Shown here piece by piece: positions 1 through 14,093 of a DNA stretch of 64,000 bases (position 1 is the stretch's first letter; each line of letters begins with the position of its first letter). Below the pieces are notes generated by a model. That model worked only from the letters and a program-made list of their open reading frames with translations. It searched no databases and was not told the DNA's origin. Both the position numbers and the translations under genes were made by a program. Source of the DNA: Onchidella celtica (lineage: Eukaryota; Mollusca; Gastropoda; Systellommatophora; Onchidiidae); contig OZ007569.1 of the NCBI GenBank assembly GCA_963931925.1, forward strand, positions 63,727,046 through 63,791,045, given 5' to 3'.

Positions 1-3000
1 ATTGTTTTGACGTGGGGTGTGACACTAGGACACAGCCACCACCACCACCACCGTCCCCCTCTTCATCAACGCTGTCCATTTCCAAGACACACTGGTCTTG
101 ATCCCCTGCGTGTGCACCTTCCAGCTGTTTACTATCGATCTCAACATTTTTTTTTCCCCTCAGCCCTTAAACAGGCTTTGACACCGAGGTTTGTCTCTGA
201 AGTGTACGACGCACTTCGCAAGTCGCGCAACATGTGTTTCGCACTCTCTGAGATTAACTTTCAGATTCAACATTCCAAAAATGAGTCGATCGACAACAGC
301 CGGGAACGATGAGGTGACAGGTAAAACCACTGACCTCGTTTCACGCTGACATGAGTTTAAACAAGCACGGCACTGTCAATACTCATCCATGCCAGTGTTT
401 CGGCGTAGTCCAAGCATTTTTTTGTTTCGCTTTTAAAGCTGGACCAATGATAAATTCCATTGCTAAACTAGTTTTAAGAATCAAGATGAATATCTGTGAT
501 CACTGCAGACAAAAATACGCCAGAATACTTTGGTACAGGCGACATAACAACAGGCCGGATAGTAAAGGCAAATGAATGACAACAATTACAGCGTGCCATA
601 CAAGTTCATTTTGCGGGCAGTGAAAACTGACCTACTTGCACTTGAAGAAATTTGCGCATAAACTTTCCAGGAGAAAAGCAGGGCGATCTTGCTGGCTTTT
701 GAGTCCCGTTTTCTAGTTTGCATCTCCCGACCCACCCCACAAAAAGTTAACAAACAACGAAAGTTTCTGTTTGCTCATTCCACCATGTTTGACAAACAGA
801 GCTGTCATGATGGACAGAGCAGGTGCCACTGCGCGCAATGAACGGTCCAGTTGGTAATTGGCAGGTCGGACATGCCGAGGAAACTTGAGTGGGTGAAAAG
901 TGGAAGGGCTAAAAAAAATTTGGAATATGACAAAAAATTCGATGGGTCTGTCGGACATTAAGTCTTGTCTTCGATTCTACCACTCACACAAAATTCGATT
1001 TTCGAAGACTCTTCTTTTTTTCATGGACAAGGAAAGTGGGAAGAATTTAAGATGCAACACAGAAGTGAATCGGACAATACAGTACTGTTCATGAGCGAAG
1101 GTAACAAATGTTGCATGGTAGAAAGTGAGAGGAGGGGATGCCATTACGGATTTAACACGGAAAACGAGACAGGTACGTTGAGTGAAACAAGCAGTGAAGC
1201 ACCTTCGCAACATTTATCAATGCAGACAGACGAAGAAGGAAGGTGTAGACACAAATGATCTCGACCTCATTGGTGTGACTTTTGATATTTCGAATCTACA
1301 CCTATTCAGGGCATCAGATCATATTTTGTTGTCGCATGTATACAGGACATTTTGATAAGGAGATCCTGTTTACTCCGTGTTCTAAAATATTGCCCACCAT
1401 AGGCTTATGGAAATGAATACATTAAAGGACATTATGAAGTGGTCACTTGAGAGACAAAAGAAACACGTTTGCGTCAGTTAGTGTGTCCGTCCCGGACGGA
1501 AATTTACAACCCATTTACATTTCGCTTCGCTGGAGTGGCAAATGCTAAAAATAGTACAAATTAATTTACATGTACCTATGAAAAGAGATTATTCCATTGT
1601 GTGAGTACCTTTACATTTGCGTGCCAGCAGTAACTAATTTATTGGTACACCGAATTTCCCTTTTCGGGATGGGGTCCCTCGTGAAATTGAAGCGACACTT
1701 CAATGAGTTTAATTCTATAAAAAGCACACGGCTTAGCATCACACCACGCTGCTCTATGAAACTAGATCTAAATGCCAAACCCCCCCCCCCCCCTCCAATC
1801 CTTTCCTGATCGATTTCTGGTCATGTACCATACTGACATCAATGGCAATCAATACGAGTGCCGCTTCAATGGTAAGAAACAAAAATAGGAAAGCTTGTGT
1901 GTGTTTGTGCATGCGGGGGGGGGGGGGGTGTCCTTCGATTTTCGTGTCGAACCACGATAGATTTATGGGTCTGGTTTGAGTGTCGCTCTCATAATAATTT
2001 AAGCGTGGAAACGAAACGTGACGAGAACGCAGCCGAAAACAACAACAAAAAACCAGGCCATTCAACAAACTGCATACCGGCTGCGTTAAACTGGCGTTGT
2101 GGACGTTTGTGTTGAGGTGGGAAGGAGGAAACTCCACGGACAGCCTTGTCTCAGGCGGTCACTTGACCTACGACAAGTGACCTGTCCATCAAGATTAACA
2201 CTTGTATGACTACGGGCCGTAATAAAATAAGAGCCGCCAATTAAGCTCTCCCGTCAAAAGCTGTGGTCAGTCCATAGGTCAGTCGACCATCTGTCATTTA
2301 CAATGACTACGGATGAAGATGAAGCTGTCCTGCTTGACCATGCTTGGCTTGAGGTATGATGACAGAGACAAGCTACCGTCTACGACATGTTTTACCATTG
2401 AAACCAATGTCAGTTAACTCAAGAGTAATGCACTTGCGTCAGCTATCAACTTCTGTTTATTATGACCGAGTAACCGAAGGCGAAAGAAAGAGTGGGGAGA
2501 GAAGGAAGAAGTGATGAGAAAAAAAGGGAACGTTTTATTTACTGCTCTCAAAGACGCCACTGCTTTTGCAAGTATTCCGATGAAAACATAATAATGGCAT
2601 CAATCGGCTTTTCTTTAAAATCCACGGTTCCTCTCTCCTCTTGGCGAGAAAGTGCAGTACCTGACTCGAAACGGAGAAAATAAATGCCGCGGTTTGGCTC
2701 TAAGTTATGGAACAAGTGATAAAATATACTTTCCATTCTCACTACAATAACAGCCGATACATTCAGGTGCGGCAGCTGCTGTCAAACGCGGTATTACCGA
2801 TGTGTTCCGTGTTTTTCATTTGTGTAAAATTGCAAATACCATTGCTACTACACGACAAGGTACGGGTGTGAAACAGGAGACGGTCGCTGCTGCGCAAAAT
2901 CATAACTGTACTCTCTTACTGAAAAACTCTTAAAATTGTGATGTCTCTCGAAGCACAATTGCACATGGTTGGGGGGGGGGGGGCAAGAAAAGAAAAAGGT

Positions 3001-4721
3001 TCAGGGGGCTGACAATGAGAAGAGTTGGTAGTTAGGAAAACTGTGGAGAATTAAATGTAATTATTTTCAAAGCATGCATTCTTTTCAGGTTGGTTATGAA
3101 CTGCACGGCAATCACTAGCAGACTGCTACACACAATTTACGCTACACCGACACAACAAGACATTACAGCACGATGGGTTTCATGTGGGTCATGCACTCAT
3201 CCATGAATAGTTGGAGAAGCGAAACGGAAGACACAAAGTGTTGTATGTATCTGGTTGGGTAGACGGTCACCTCTACTGGTAGGCTTTCTCATGGTGGGGA
3301 GGAAGATTTATGGTGCGGAGAGAAACAAGGTCTTGGGAAATAGAGGGAAGAGAAAGAGGAACGGACTAGAAAATGAAAGCCCGACATCTTGTGTACATAA
3401 TTCATATAGGCCTACCAGCGGTACATTAGAACCGGGAACAACCAATCAGCCGAATTCAAGTGGCAGCACTTAAAGGGGGTATACAACATACTTGGTGGTA
3501 CAAAAGATGACCAAGTGGGAACATAACAGTATCACACAAAACATCATAGAAAAGAACCGAGCAGACAAGATAGGCTAAAGGGTATGCTTATTCCACACTC
3601 CTTTACAGATCTGCATGACGTAGCCCACAGACTGATGGGACACCGTGGTTTCCATCAAGTGCGCCCCCCCCCCCCGTTTTAATTAGAACCCCCCGTGTAA
3701 TTCCCTTCCCAAAGCAATCCATTCCCCACCTCGACCAGTAGTGTCTTAGCTGTTTCAGTTTCAAACCAGACTTGCCGGACCCAAATCACTGGCCAAGTTT
3801 GTTTTACCGTTGGTACAGAGGGTAATACAAAAGACCGACCAACCAAATTCGCGTCACAATAGAGCAAAGACTGAGATCAAACAACGAAAGAGAATCCGCT
3901 TTCAATGTGAGAATATGACACGGTGGCTGCAGTTTGAATTTTCGCACTCACAGACCTCTGTCTACCTGGGGGAGGAGGGGGGGGGGTGTTAAAAACCTTT
4001 CCCTAAAGTGGTGGAAAGGTATTTTTCTTTTTTTCCCGGACGTGCCCTTCAACTGGCTTGCCCGCCGTCCTCAAGTGGTTTCCTACTCGGTGGCCCTGCT
4101 ATAACTATCATCACGTCGGATACACTTAATGATGCCATGACTAACAAATGGCGGATGCGCCTGCACTGACAGCGGAGCTTGCATTACCAAATAAGGCAAG
4201 TTCCGTCCTTCCCTATGGTTTGGATGATAACATTTCAACTGACAGGTCACATTCCTTTTTCAGGTATATACATCTAATCCTGCCTTAAGGATAAAAGCCA
4301 ATCTGACCAGGCGCTTGACAAAAAGTTAACTTTATTTTGCTTGCTTATGAATTCATGAGAGTCAAGGTCTGATGTTATGTTAATTTACCGATTCAGTATG
4401 ACTGGTGGTCATGCATGAATGAACCGATTCGGTCTCTAATGCAATTCCAAAACCCATTCACGTTAATGTGCAATAAAGCATAAACCAGTAACATGATATC
4501 ATTTGGCTTGTACTTTCTCTACAAACCCGTGAACACCAGTTTCAGCTGTATGCATAAATTATGCTTCCAAGGACCACCATCTGACTTCCAATATAATGAC
4601 AAACAACAACAACAAAAAAAAAAGCTTATCATATATCAAGCGCAGTATTCGTCAACCATATTAACTGAACAATGTTTCGGTATTGCATTAAACAATAGGA
4701 AACACAGACCATTTTCTTAAA
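1..4721. other. Alpha-actinin intron 2 (left part), no gene recognised
   Basis: This stretch lies 3' of actinin coding exon 2 on the minus strand and should be intronic. I looked for the next actinin exon (the end of the first calponin-homology domain) and did not find it, so it is probably beyond the left edge. The stretch holds G or C homopolymer tracts (for example 1780-1793, 1915-1928 and 2971-2983), a perfect 8-bp-arm hairpin at 2158-2181, and an imperfect AAAAACCTTTCC inverted repeat near 3990-4027. The open frames are short and resemble nothing I know. Confidence 0.6.
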
Positions 4722-5130
4722 AACTTGGCTTATAATAGACAAGGTGCTTGCCTCTCATGCCAAGGGTACCGGGTTCAAAACCCGGCCGGTGCAGGCATGT
4801 TGGAAGTTTGGAATTTTTCTCATATTTTCGTGTCCCTGATCGGGGCGGGGCGGCGGCGTGCTGTAGGATCGAGTATTCTCAGATAAGGACGAAAAATTCG
4901 GAGGGCCTGTGTGCACGTACGTTAAAGATACCTTGGCAGTTGGAAATCGAAAAGAGCAGGCCGGATAGGCCGCTGCCCGGGCAAAAGTTAAATAAAATCC
5001 ACCCCTACCACCCATATATCCGCGACCGGCACTGCACTGTGGCAACGATGTGCCTGCTCCAGTTGTAACTGGGCTGCAATGGCGCAAAGGCAAATTTCCC
5101 AAATGGGATTAAAGAAAGTATATAAAATAC
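4722..5130 (+). mobile_element. tRNA-derived SINE with a conserved-looking central domain
   Basis: The head (about 4722-4795) resembles a tRNA gene. It has a decayed A-box region, then GCTTGCCTCTCATGCC, and a B-box-like GGTTCAAAACCC at about 4773-4784 within a CCGGGTTCAAAACCCGGCC stem. The body has a block at about 4905-4985 (including GTGCACGTACGTTAAAGATA and GAAAAGAGCAGGCC) of the kind found as a shared central domain in several invertebrate SINE families. The element fades into an AT-rich tail near 5105-5130. I could not fix a target-site duplication, so both ends are approximate. It sits in actinin intron 2, antisense to that gene. The family is not identified. Confidence 0.7.
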
Positions 5131-6676
5131 AAAATAATGTGACTGTCCTCATGCAGAAAATTGCTTTCACTGGGACCAGATGAACTTAAGGAAGGTCGAT
5201 TTGACGTAGAATGACAACAACACACGTTGCCACTGCAGTATTTCTTCATATAAATCAAAAGCTTAAGCAACAAAAATAAAACCCTGCCCTGGGTTCGCAA
5301 TGCAATGCGGTACGCTGGATCCAAAGGGCAAAAGTTGCAACACTGTCAGCTTTTCACTCTTTTTTTCTTCTTTTTTGTATGCACTTCGAATTTCAAAAAG
5401 CCCATCTTCACCGAACTGCGAAAACAAACGCATGCCATTAGCGGAGCGTGTAAAAACTTGCAATACAGCGCATATTCGTCAGAAAGCCCGGAGACGCGTG
5501 GGACAGCTGCAATATCTCAAGCCTTCAAAGAAAAAAAAAATCCACACGCCTGCAGCATTAGGATTTAAACAGATTGTGCAAGCAACTTTTTAGTCTTGTG
5601 TGTGGAGACACTGGCTCCCAGTATGTAGAAAACGTCTTCCCCTCTTCAAGCCTGCATGAAACATGCATCTGAGTAATTGCAATACTCTCGTTTAGACGCT
5701 CCATGCGATGTTAAAAATGTACGAACAGTTTATACAATGAAAACGAGGGTTATAATAATTCCCGCACAAGAGTGATCCATGAGACAATGTTCACAAAGTT
5801 TGTTCCAGTTTCAAATCCTGGAGTACCGTGGCCTTTCCACCTGGCCTCTTATCCAGCCCTCCTTTCCAGTAAACAACAATGAAGGCCTTTATAATGTTAT
5901 ATTTTCACCCATGTGCTTCTAAAGACATGACATACGTGCAAAGCCGTGAAACTGCGTAAACATTAGGGACGATTAAACAGTCAAAACCGATCACCAATAT
6001 GGGTTACGGACACGGAGATTTGCGGTTTTGAAACCTGCAAACTTTTTTAAAGCCGTATAATTCCTTTGTTTTCTTTCATTTAAAGATTTTGTAAAATTAC
6101 AACAAGAGGGGGTGGGTGGGAGGAAGAGGAGGAGGAGGAGGAGAGTGGAAAAAAGGGGGGTGAAAGGGGGCAGGTGAGAAAATGAGTCACCTACAAGAAC
6201 ATACAAAAAGGACAAGCAAAGAGTCAAAAGACAGAAGGCAAGAGCGCGTGCCAGCAAACGTGGGCTGGTGTAGCAGCTACGATGAGGACTAAAAACAGAA
6301 TGCTCTCATACAACAGAAGCACGAGATAAGTGACGTCAGATTAAGGTTGGAGGAAGTGAAGTGATGGGGAAAGAAAGCATTCCACAGACAAATTGAAAAG
6401 GGAGTGGGAATGTCTGGAGGACTTGTATACAAAATGGATTGGAATACTTAATTGCAAACAAAATGAGGACATTTTTAATGTTGCATACTACCGGGAGAGA
6501 AGAGAAAAATCTGACATGACTTTTAGATTAAACCAATAATGAATGCAAGGGTCCTTAATTTAAAATCTACAAATGACTTCTGGGACATTTACACTGCCCT
6601 CTTTCGATCTCCGTTCTTTGTCAATTGACTGAGCAGTCCGACAAACACTCATAACCAATAAAATATGAATACTCAC
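5131..6676. other. Alpha-actinin intron 2 (part next to exon 2), no gene recognised
   Basis: Intronic sequence between the SINE and actinin exon 2. It contains a purine-rich stretch (about 6109-6180, GGA/GGGG-rich) and no open frame with recognisable protein similarity. Confidence 0.6.
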
Positions 6677-6917
6677 CTTCGGCACCTATTGAGACTAATT
6701 TGACTCCTTTTGAAGCTATGAAATCCAGGGCTTTGTTGACATTGGCGATTTTGTGGAAGCGCATCTTTCCCCGATCCGGTTTGGGTAAGTGTTCTCCGGA
6801 AATGACTTCTAACAACAACATAAGTTTGAGTCCATTTCGAAAATCCTCCTCTATATTCTCTATTTGGTTCTGTGGGCCCGTTTTTCTTAAGTGGGAGTTG
6901 CACCATGCTGTAAATGT
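6677..6917 (-). CDS. ACTN: Alpha-actinin, coding exon 2 (first calponin-homology domain)
   Basis: On the minus strand a pyrimidine-rich acceptor ending in CTTGCAG precedes ACATTTACAGCATGG. The donor is GAAG|GTGAGT. The 241-nt exon starts in phase 0 and ends in phase 1, as expected for alpha-actinin. It encodes most of calponin-homology domain 1: [12 protein letters not shown], then [38 protein letters not shown] and [10 protein letters not shown], which include the actin-binding surface. Alpha-actinin is an antiparallel dimer that crosslinks F-actin in muscle Z-discs and stress fibres. It joins exon 1 (22996-23088) in frame across a 16-kb intron. The rest of the protein (second CH domain, spectrin repeats, EF hands) is outside the window. 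Which paralogue it is cannot be told from this part. Confidence 0.96.
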
Positions 6918-8540
6918 CTGCAAGAGATAGAAAAAGATCAATGTAGTAATTTAACAACTGATTTAGCTGCACATCAGCAGTTCATAATTCTTTAAAGACT
7001 AAACATTCAACAAATAGTACGAAGTACACAAAATAAAACAACAATATCCAAATGTGATTCTGGACTTTTCTCTCCATAACACGAAATAGGGATCTGGTTT
7101 ACTGTTGGGTAATAGAAGCACGCCTTGCAGACGCATCCGCAGCAGCAATAGAGAGATAAACATACATTTCCAAACACCACATGTAGTCCCTTCCGAGGGC
7201 AAGAATCCCAGGAGTAACCTTTTGATGCACAGCGAAAAGAAAGATCATGTTTTGGCCAAAACAAACACGAATCTGTCGCAATAATACAAGACGATTTTCC
7301 TGTTCTCCACTGTGTGCCCTAACCTACAAGGCCCCTTTCAGCGATCCCCCCCCCCCCCAAACTCACCGTTGGTACAGATAGATGTGTAACAGCACCAGCG
7401 GCAAATAATAATAATATACAAAATAACTGGACACAGTTTAATGGTTCACAAAAAATATACACTTTGCTAGACAATTAATTATAAATCTATATAAGAATCG
7501 ATGAGTTTTTACAATATCGCAACTGCATGGGGCTTTCTGTGATAAAAAAGTATTTTTTTAATATGGCATGTCTGACCAAAACTGGTTTACAGGATCGCGT
7601 AGATGGGGAAACCTGAGTGGAAGGAACAGCCGAAAAAGAGGAAAATGATTGTTAACGACTTTTATACTACTCTCTTGTCTGCTCAGTGCATTTGTACATT
7701 CACAGTCAAAGCAACACTCAAATTTGGACAATACTGCAGAAAAACAACTTTTTGGTACAACGGCCAAAGTTACTGCTGGTTGCTGTTTGCGGTTGTTGTT
7801 TTTGTGGCAGTGAGGGAGGGGGCGGGGGAGGAGAAAGAGTGGAAGTTAGCAACCTAATCAGTTTACATTCACACTCCAACAAACTTGGGAATACTATTTC
7901 AGCACGACATTCTGATAACAAATACATTGCGCCTGCGGGGGAAAAGCCCTTACAAAGTGGCGTAGATGGCTGGCCCTTGTTCGAGCACAGAAATAGCCCG
8001 AGGGTTTATGAAAGGATATTACGAGTCTTACGTGAGTGTGACACACCAGGAAAGAATGTGATGGGAAGAATGGCAAGGGCATGTGGGCCGCAAGCTACGC
8101 GAAAGAAGAGACATCGGAAAATGTGTGTGTTAGCATGTCAAAACAAAGTCAGGAATCAACAACACAAGTGCAGGAAGATGAAACCATTAACAGAGCGATA
8201 AAAGATAACGAAGCTACACCGCATGCACAGGGCCTAGGATGACTCCGGGACTTCTAATTAACCGTTGCTGAAAAAGGACACCTAAAAATCTTCCTGGTTT
8301 GCTCCACGATGAAACCGAGCCGAGTCTTGGTGTTCATAATGGGCCCAGTGTGACAGCAGACTATCGGACACGGCTTTTAGGTCATCGTCTCACAACCCCC
8401 TCTCCCTCTCGTCAGAGATAAATAATCTCCTCTTGCACAAACCACCACCATCATCATTTCCAATGCTTACTCCATGTATGCACTTCCACAGCGACAAGTG
8501 GAGGAGGGGGGAGGGGGGGGGGGGTAAGAGGTGAGAGAGA

Positions 8541-8640
8541 TTGAGTTTGGATTTAGCGGCGCCTCGGCACCATATCGGCCACTTTTTGCCTCTCGCGGCT
8601 TTTTCGTTGTAACTTACTTTGGGCTACCTTTAAGCTTTGA
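8541..8640 (+). repeat. Dispersed repeat fragment, copy A
   Basis: This 100-bp block matches 25698-25799 over most of its length. Shared landmarks are TTGAGTTTG, CGGCG, CGGCCACTTT, GCCTCTC and TTTTTCGT. The unit carries no recognisable terminal repeats or coding sequence; it is probably a piece of an unidentified interspersed element. Confidence 0.55.
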
Positions 8641-9415
8641 GAGAGAGTGAGAGAGAGAGAGAAGGAGGAGGGGGGGGGGGGTAGAAAAGCGGGCGAGATA
8701 AAATAATTGAAACCTGTTATGGCCAAGAATCGATTTTTTCTAAAGTCGATTAACTCCAAGAAAGGAAAAAAAAATTAAAGAAACAGAACCACTCAGGCTG
8801 CGTGCATATTCCACGGAATATTCTTCCCAGTCGATGGCTGGGGCAGCTATGACTCAGCCCTCAGCGAGACACAGTAATGCCAGGGACTCGGGGATCTGGG
8901 CCGCTAAAAGAACTGATAATGGACCACGCGTGGTTCATTCGGCGGCTAGCCATGACAAATTTCTGACGATGGGACAAGGGCAGTGGGTGCCACCACCGCT
9001 TGACGAATTCGGTCAATCGATAATGCGGGTCTGGTTTCTCAATCGAGAAGACCAGTCCATACGTAGATTATCCGAACTCCGAATATGAACAAGATTGTCT
9101 AAAAACAACCCATGAACTGCATATTAAACGCGCCATATTAACACAATATTCTATTAATTCAGCCATTATATTAAACTCCACCCTCTAACAATGTAGTCCA
9201 TATTACATGATGGTATATTGTGCTAATCAAGAGAATACTGTGCGTCATCCCCGCTGTCACTATTGTTCGCTTTCCTGTTGTTTCCATCTCTTTCATTCGC
9301 TGTTCTTATTTCCACCCCACGCTTAAGATATCATAGGCGTGGTAAGTCGCGTTATTAAACTGAATAATTTACTGATCCTTAAATTTATGTGGGGCTCAAA
9401 ATAATATTCACACAG

Positions 9416-9474
9416 TTCCATGAGTCAACACTGAGAAATGTTAGGTGCAATTCAATTTAAATGTATAGCAACTT
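9416..9474 (+). repeat. Dispersed repeat pair, copy 1
   Basis: This 59-bp segment reappears at 14034-14093 with a few substitutions and one short indel. The common core is TTCCATGAGTCAACACTGAG followed by AAAT, a G/A difference, and TTAGGTGCAATTC. Same orientation. No coding content; origin unknown. Confidence 0.6.
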
Positions 9475-12400
9475 TGACGTGTAAACACGATTATGCACCA
9501 TATCTGACCCAGATCGAAACAACGATCGTAGTATGATAGTAGTATGATACAGGCTTACATGTACATGTAAATTATTAGGACGAGATGATGCGGTCGAGGG
9601 ACTTAGCGTGTCACATTGCATTTCGCTGAGCCGGCCTTCACGTTCATCACATGATCATTACTTGGAAAAATACTGAACTGCTATAATCACTATTGCAGTT
9701 CCTCATCGATCCCGTTCGCCGTGACATATTCCAAATTTGAGCAGTGACATCCCAAGGGCTGCATGTGTTAAGTTCTTGAAAGCAAGCAAATTGCCTCTCA
9801 TATTGATATAACCAGGTTCGGCGTGAGCACCTGAATTACAGAAGGTACTTGAATTTGAATTTAATTCACATGAAAACTAGACCATGTCGAGCCGACAGGT
9901 AAAGAATTGACTTGCCAGACCATGGCCAAGAGGCTGATAACGGGGTGTCATGAAATTAATGTCATGCCCCCCCCCCCCGATCTTTTTCTCTTGCCACTGG
10001 TAACATCTATCTGTCCTCATAACACGTATCCAGATCACAATACTGTTTTCAAACTCACTGATCAATTTGTACCCTGCAAGATCGATATCCTTACTACTAA
10101 ATGTACCATTTGTGCGGTGCAAAGGTCAGTAAGACTAACAGGCAAACAGATTACTTGCCACACTGGTACATTCCCTGCCTGTGCATTCATTTGAATTTAC
10201 ACTTGGTTATTACACCCATGTGTGAATACATATTCCGGTCTGATCTGGTTTGGCTTGGGTGGCTGAAACCTTTACACTGTGGATACCCTTGAAGCGGGCT
10301 GAGCAAAAATGAACAAGCTGCGTGCCTGACATATTTTCTGTACCTAATCGTTCGTAACAACTGTTGTTTGTGACAGTGTCTGACATCTCTTACACAAGGC
10401 TAACAACACTCTCATAGTCTATCTGTGACTTCTTTTCAGTTTCTGGCCGCCCTTCTCGGGAACAGCTGTCATTCCCCCAATCGATGACCTACCATGCAAA
10501 TTAAAACATATACGCTCACTGACATACAGTGTAATAATAACAATAAAAGAAAAAAAAACATCTGCAGTGACTATATCATCAGAGTAAAGGCATTTCCTCT
10601 TTTTTATATCTGCATCTGGGTGACAGATAAACAGAACCTTTTTTCTTAGCACATAACCTAGCAAACTACAGAGTAGGTACCAATATGTTTGAGCAGAACA
10701 GCACCACTAGAAAACACTCAAACAGATGGCGATGTATAGACAAATTTTCACCTGTTGCAGCAGTCATTCCTCCCAACACTGCCACCGTTTTTCTTCTCCC
10801 TTTCCTCCATTTACTCCTGTCCGACCCCACTGAGGGGTGAGGAATTGTTTTCTTGCAACATTTCTTTCAGTATTTTCTTTCACTCCCCGCCGAGTGCTAA
10901 AAGACAGGGGGCGGGGGTACAACCTTACATGAAGCCTGGAAGATGTGAAGGTTATCGAACGGGAGTCTAAACATCAACGTTGCCAGGTAAGATGTTGCAA
11001 GCCAAGCCAGAACAAAAGAAGCAGTCAGCGAATTTGATCTGATTTCTGTTTCTCCCGATAATCTGACCGGCATCGCAAGATTGTGTTAGACCATCCAGTG
11101 GAAAGGCCACATTTCCAAACCTGAAGTCTGCGGGAAAGACCATCCTTTGCTCGTTTTCTGCACAATGGATGAACTTTTCTAGATGTTCTACCTATTATGC
11201 AAGACCGACCATATCCATTCTAAATTTCCTCAGTCATGACATTCTCTTTAAGAATAACATTACACTTAGGACAGTCTAAAGAAATAGACACTTGAACTGC
11301 GCTCAATGTACGGATCTACAAAACCTTCGCCTGCCCCCGAGACATAAAAAAACAACAAAAAACTGCAAGTTTGGTAATGACATAATCATAAGTTTTAATG
11401 GTTTATAGATTTATATACACAAATAGAAAAAATATGTAAACAAATAAAAAAGTAAATAGTAATGTTCATGGCATCCATTTTTCCAGCCATTTCTTTATAA
11501 TTTGGCGCACTACTTGACAATTGCCCAACATTCCTACGCGTACTTTATACTCATGCCGATACTTCCAGATGACACTCTATTTAGAGACAAGAGCTCCGTG
11601 GAGATGCCCTTTCATATCCTACAAACCATCTGACGTGTACATCTCTGGAACTATACGCTTACTTGTTTACGGTGCATCAAAAAATAAACATCGTGTTATA
11701 ACGATTGCGCGTTCCGTTGAGTTACACGAGCCGCCTTCACCGATCACAAGCAGAGAGCAAGGCGGTGATCATGGCCCGTGCAGTAAATAAAGTGGGCTAC
11801 AAGAATGTCTGCTTGCGCATGAGATAACCACCAGAAAGTCTGCGACCCATAAAACAATAATTTAACTCCCGTTACGTAAATCCTCTACACATTTTCTCAG
11901 GTGAAGAGCCATACTGTTTCACACAGTTTATATGGATTCAATCTTTCTTTCAGATATCTAAACGAGACAGCCAGAACAGGAACATGATTTTCTTCTTCTT
12001 TTTAAAAAAATATTTACTCTTGTTCTTATACCAGGGGCCGGGAATACATTAAAAACGATAAATGATAAAAGGGACGGAACAGCAGGTCGGAGGTTTTCAC
12101 CATGACCAACTGTTAATTCTTTGGAAATATCGGATATATTTTCCGAATCTGACCTTATTACGAAGTCTAGTGACACAGCAGCGCAATTACACACGCATAG
12201 ATATATATACATAGATACCGTTGCTTTTTAACATCACTATCAAATATGCAAGTGCTTGTGACTCAACAACATATTGATTTTTTTTTTTTACCTGAACTAC
12301 TCATTACCGGATCACTGCTGCGCAAATTGAAAAACCCCATTACTCACCACGAATACCGCAGTGCCTCTTTATTGCTGAATGAAAAGAGACGTGGCCTCTA

Positions 12401-14033
12401 CCAGATTCCGGGAGTTCAGGTGTTAAATGTTACAGAATAGATTGGGATTTCCGGATTGGATCACCATACTGTACACCAGAAAATTATTTCATTTATTTTG
12501 TTTCGATTTTCTAAGCGGTTTAAATGTCACCGGGGCTTACATGCGCCAGCTCTTCCGCTGCATTTTCAGATTTTCTATTTCCAATTTTGCCCTCTCTTTC
12601 TCTTCCTCCTCCCCGACCCCCAAATTGATCAAGATATCTACATCGGCCTGATGCCCATTGTTTTGTAAGCTGTTACGACAAATGAGATTCTTAGTCTTAA
12701 TGGAAACTAGTTTGAAAGAAGGCGCAGGTTAACGCTTTGTGTGCCATGAATTTTTCCACGTTTGCCGATACTGGAAGAAAACAGTGGGGTAGATGAATGA
12801 AGACTAACTACAGCAACATCTATTAATAGAATGTCGTTTTCTTTCTTCCCGAAACAAAATAGCCTAGCATTCTTGCGACCGAAACAGTGGCGATTGGCAC
12901 AAACGTGGCCAGCCGAAGAACCGATATATCGATGATTGGCACACACAGAGTTAAAATAAAGACATGAAACCAAACGATGACGGCGACAACAAAAATAGTG
13001 CTGTTTAGATCGTGAAGATAATCTCATATCGACGTTATGTCGACACTGTTGCGAAGTCGGGGTAAAGGAGGATGCGGCTACGAAGAATCAATGGCGTCTC
13101 AACATGTACTGACCTATATTAGCAGTCACAGGGAATGGGATGCTGATCAATAAGTGTGCGTCTGACAGTCATTAGAACATATCACATTTTACGCCTAAAA
13201 TAGCCTTCAGAAAAGAAAGGGACAGCTGTCTGTCAGCTCATTGTCGTGCACAGCATTCATGAAGGCGACCATCCAACATGTATGGGGTGTTTCAAAGCAA
13301 TGTTAGTGACCTAAATATCTTTCGACATCTCAGTCCATTAAGATTCCCACACTATGATGACACCAGGATTAACATGACATACGTGACCCAGTTTAAAGAT
13401 GTCATGCACTAGATTGTTCCTGGCCCGAGGCGCCCTGGCCATAGTTTCGGCGACCCAAACTAATGGTGCTGTTGCAAACATTTCCAAACCACCAACAAAA
13501 TGGTGTCGACCTATATCCTCATGGCTATCATTTCTCCCTTGCCAGCAACTTAATCCCCAGTGAGTCTTTGTTTCGATAAAATCACATTCTATTTTCTCTT
13601 ATTGGGGTCAACTTATGTAGGCAACCATGCCATGCACCATTATCAGGTCATAAGTTTGCGTGCTCTGTCCTCAATATCTCGCCAAATTTTTCTCTAGTAA
13701 CAAGAAAATTTAAAGGCACATTTTTGTTTTAAAGCATGACATGTGTATCTGTCTACGCTGAGTTTTATGTTCAAAAAGTGGTGCTGAAATCCTAATGGCC
13801 ATCTCCGTAAAGAAAGGGCTACAGGCTTTCATGTTGGTGCGGCTTGTAATTGATTTGTACATAATGTTTCTGTCTGCCACACAATCACAAATATCTTTCA
13901 CAATATCCACAACACATGAGCACGTTGAAACAAATGAAACAAAAAGTGTAACTAAGCACTGTGCGTTACTGACAACGTAGATGACCGCATCTGCCACAGG
14001 ATTCGTTTTCCACGTGATCACCCCTTCACGCAA

Positions 14034-14093
14034 TTCCATGAGTCAACACTGAGAAATATTAGGTGCAATTCCATTTCAATGTTGTAGCAACTT
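14034..14093 (+). repeat. Dispersed repeat pair, copy 2
   Basis: Second copy of the 9416-9474 segment, 4.6 kb away in the same intron and in the same orientation. Similarity drops on both sides, so the duplicated unit is short. Confidence 0.6.

Noticed and set aside
4741..4800. A functional tRNA gene
   Set aside because: It has a B-box stem but the 5' half and A box are decayed, and it continues into a SINE body.
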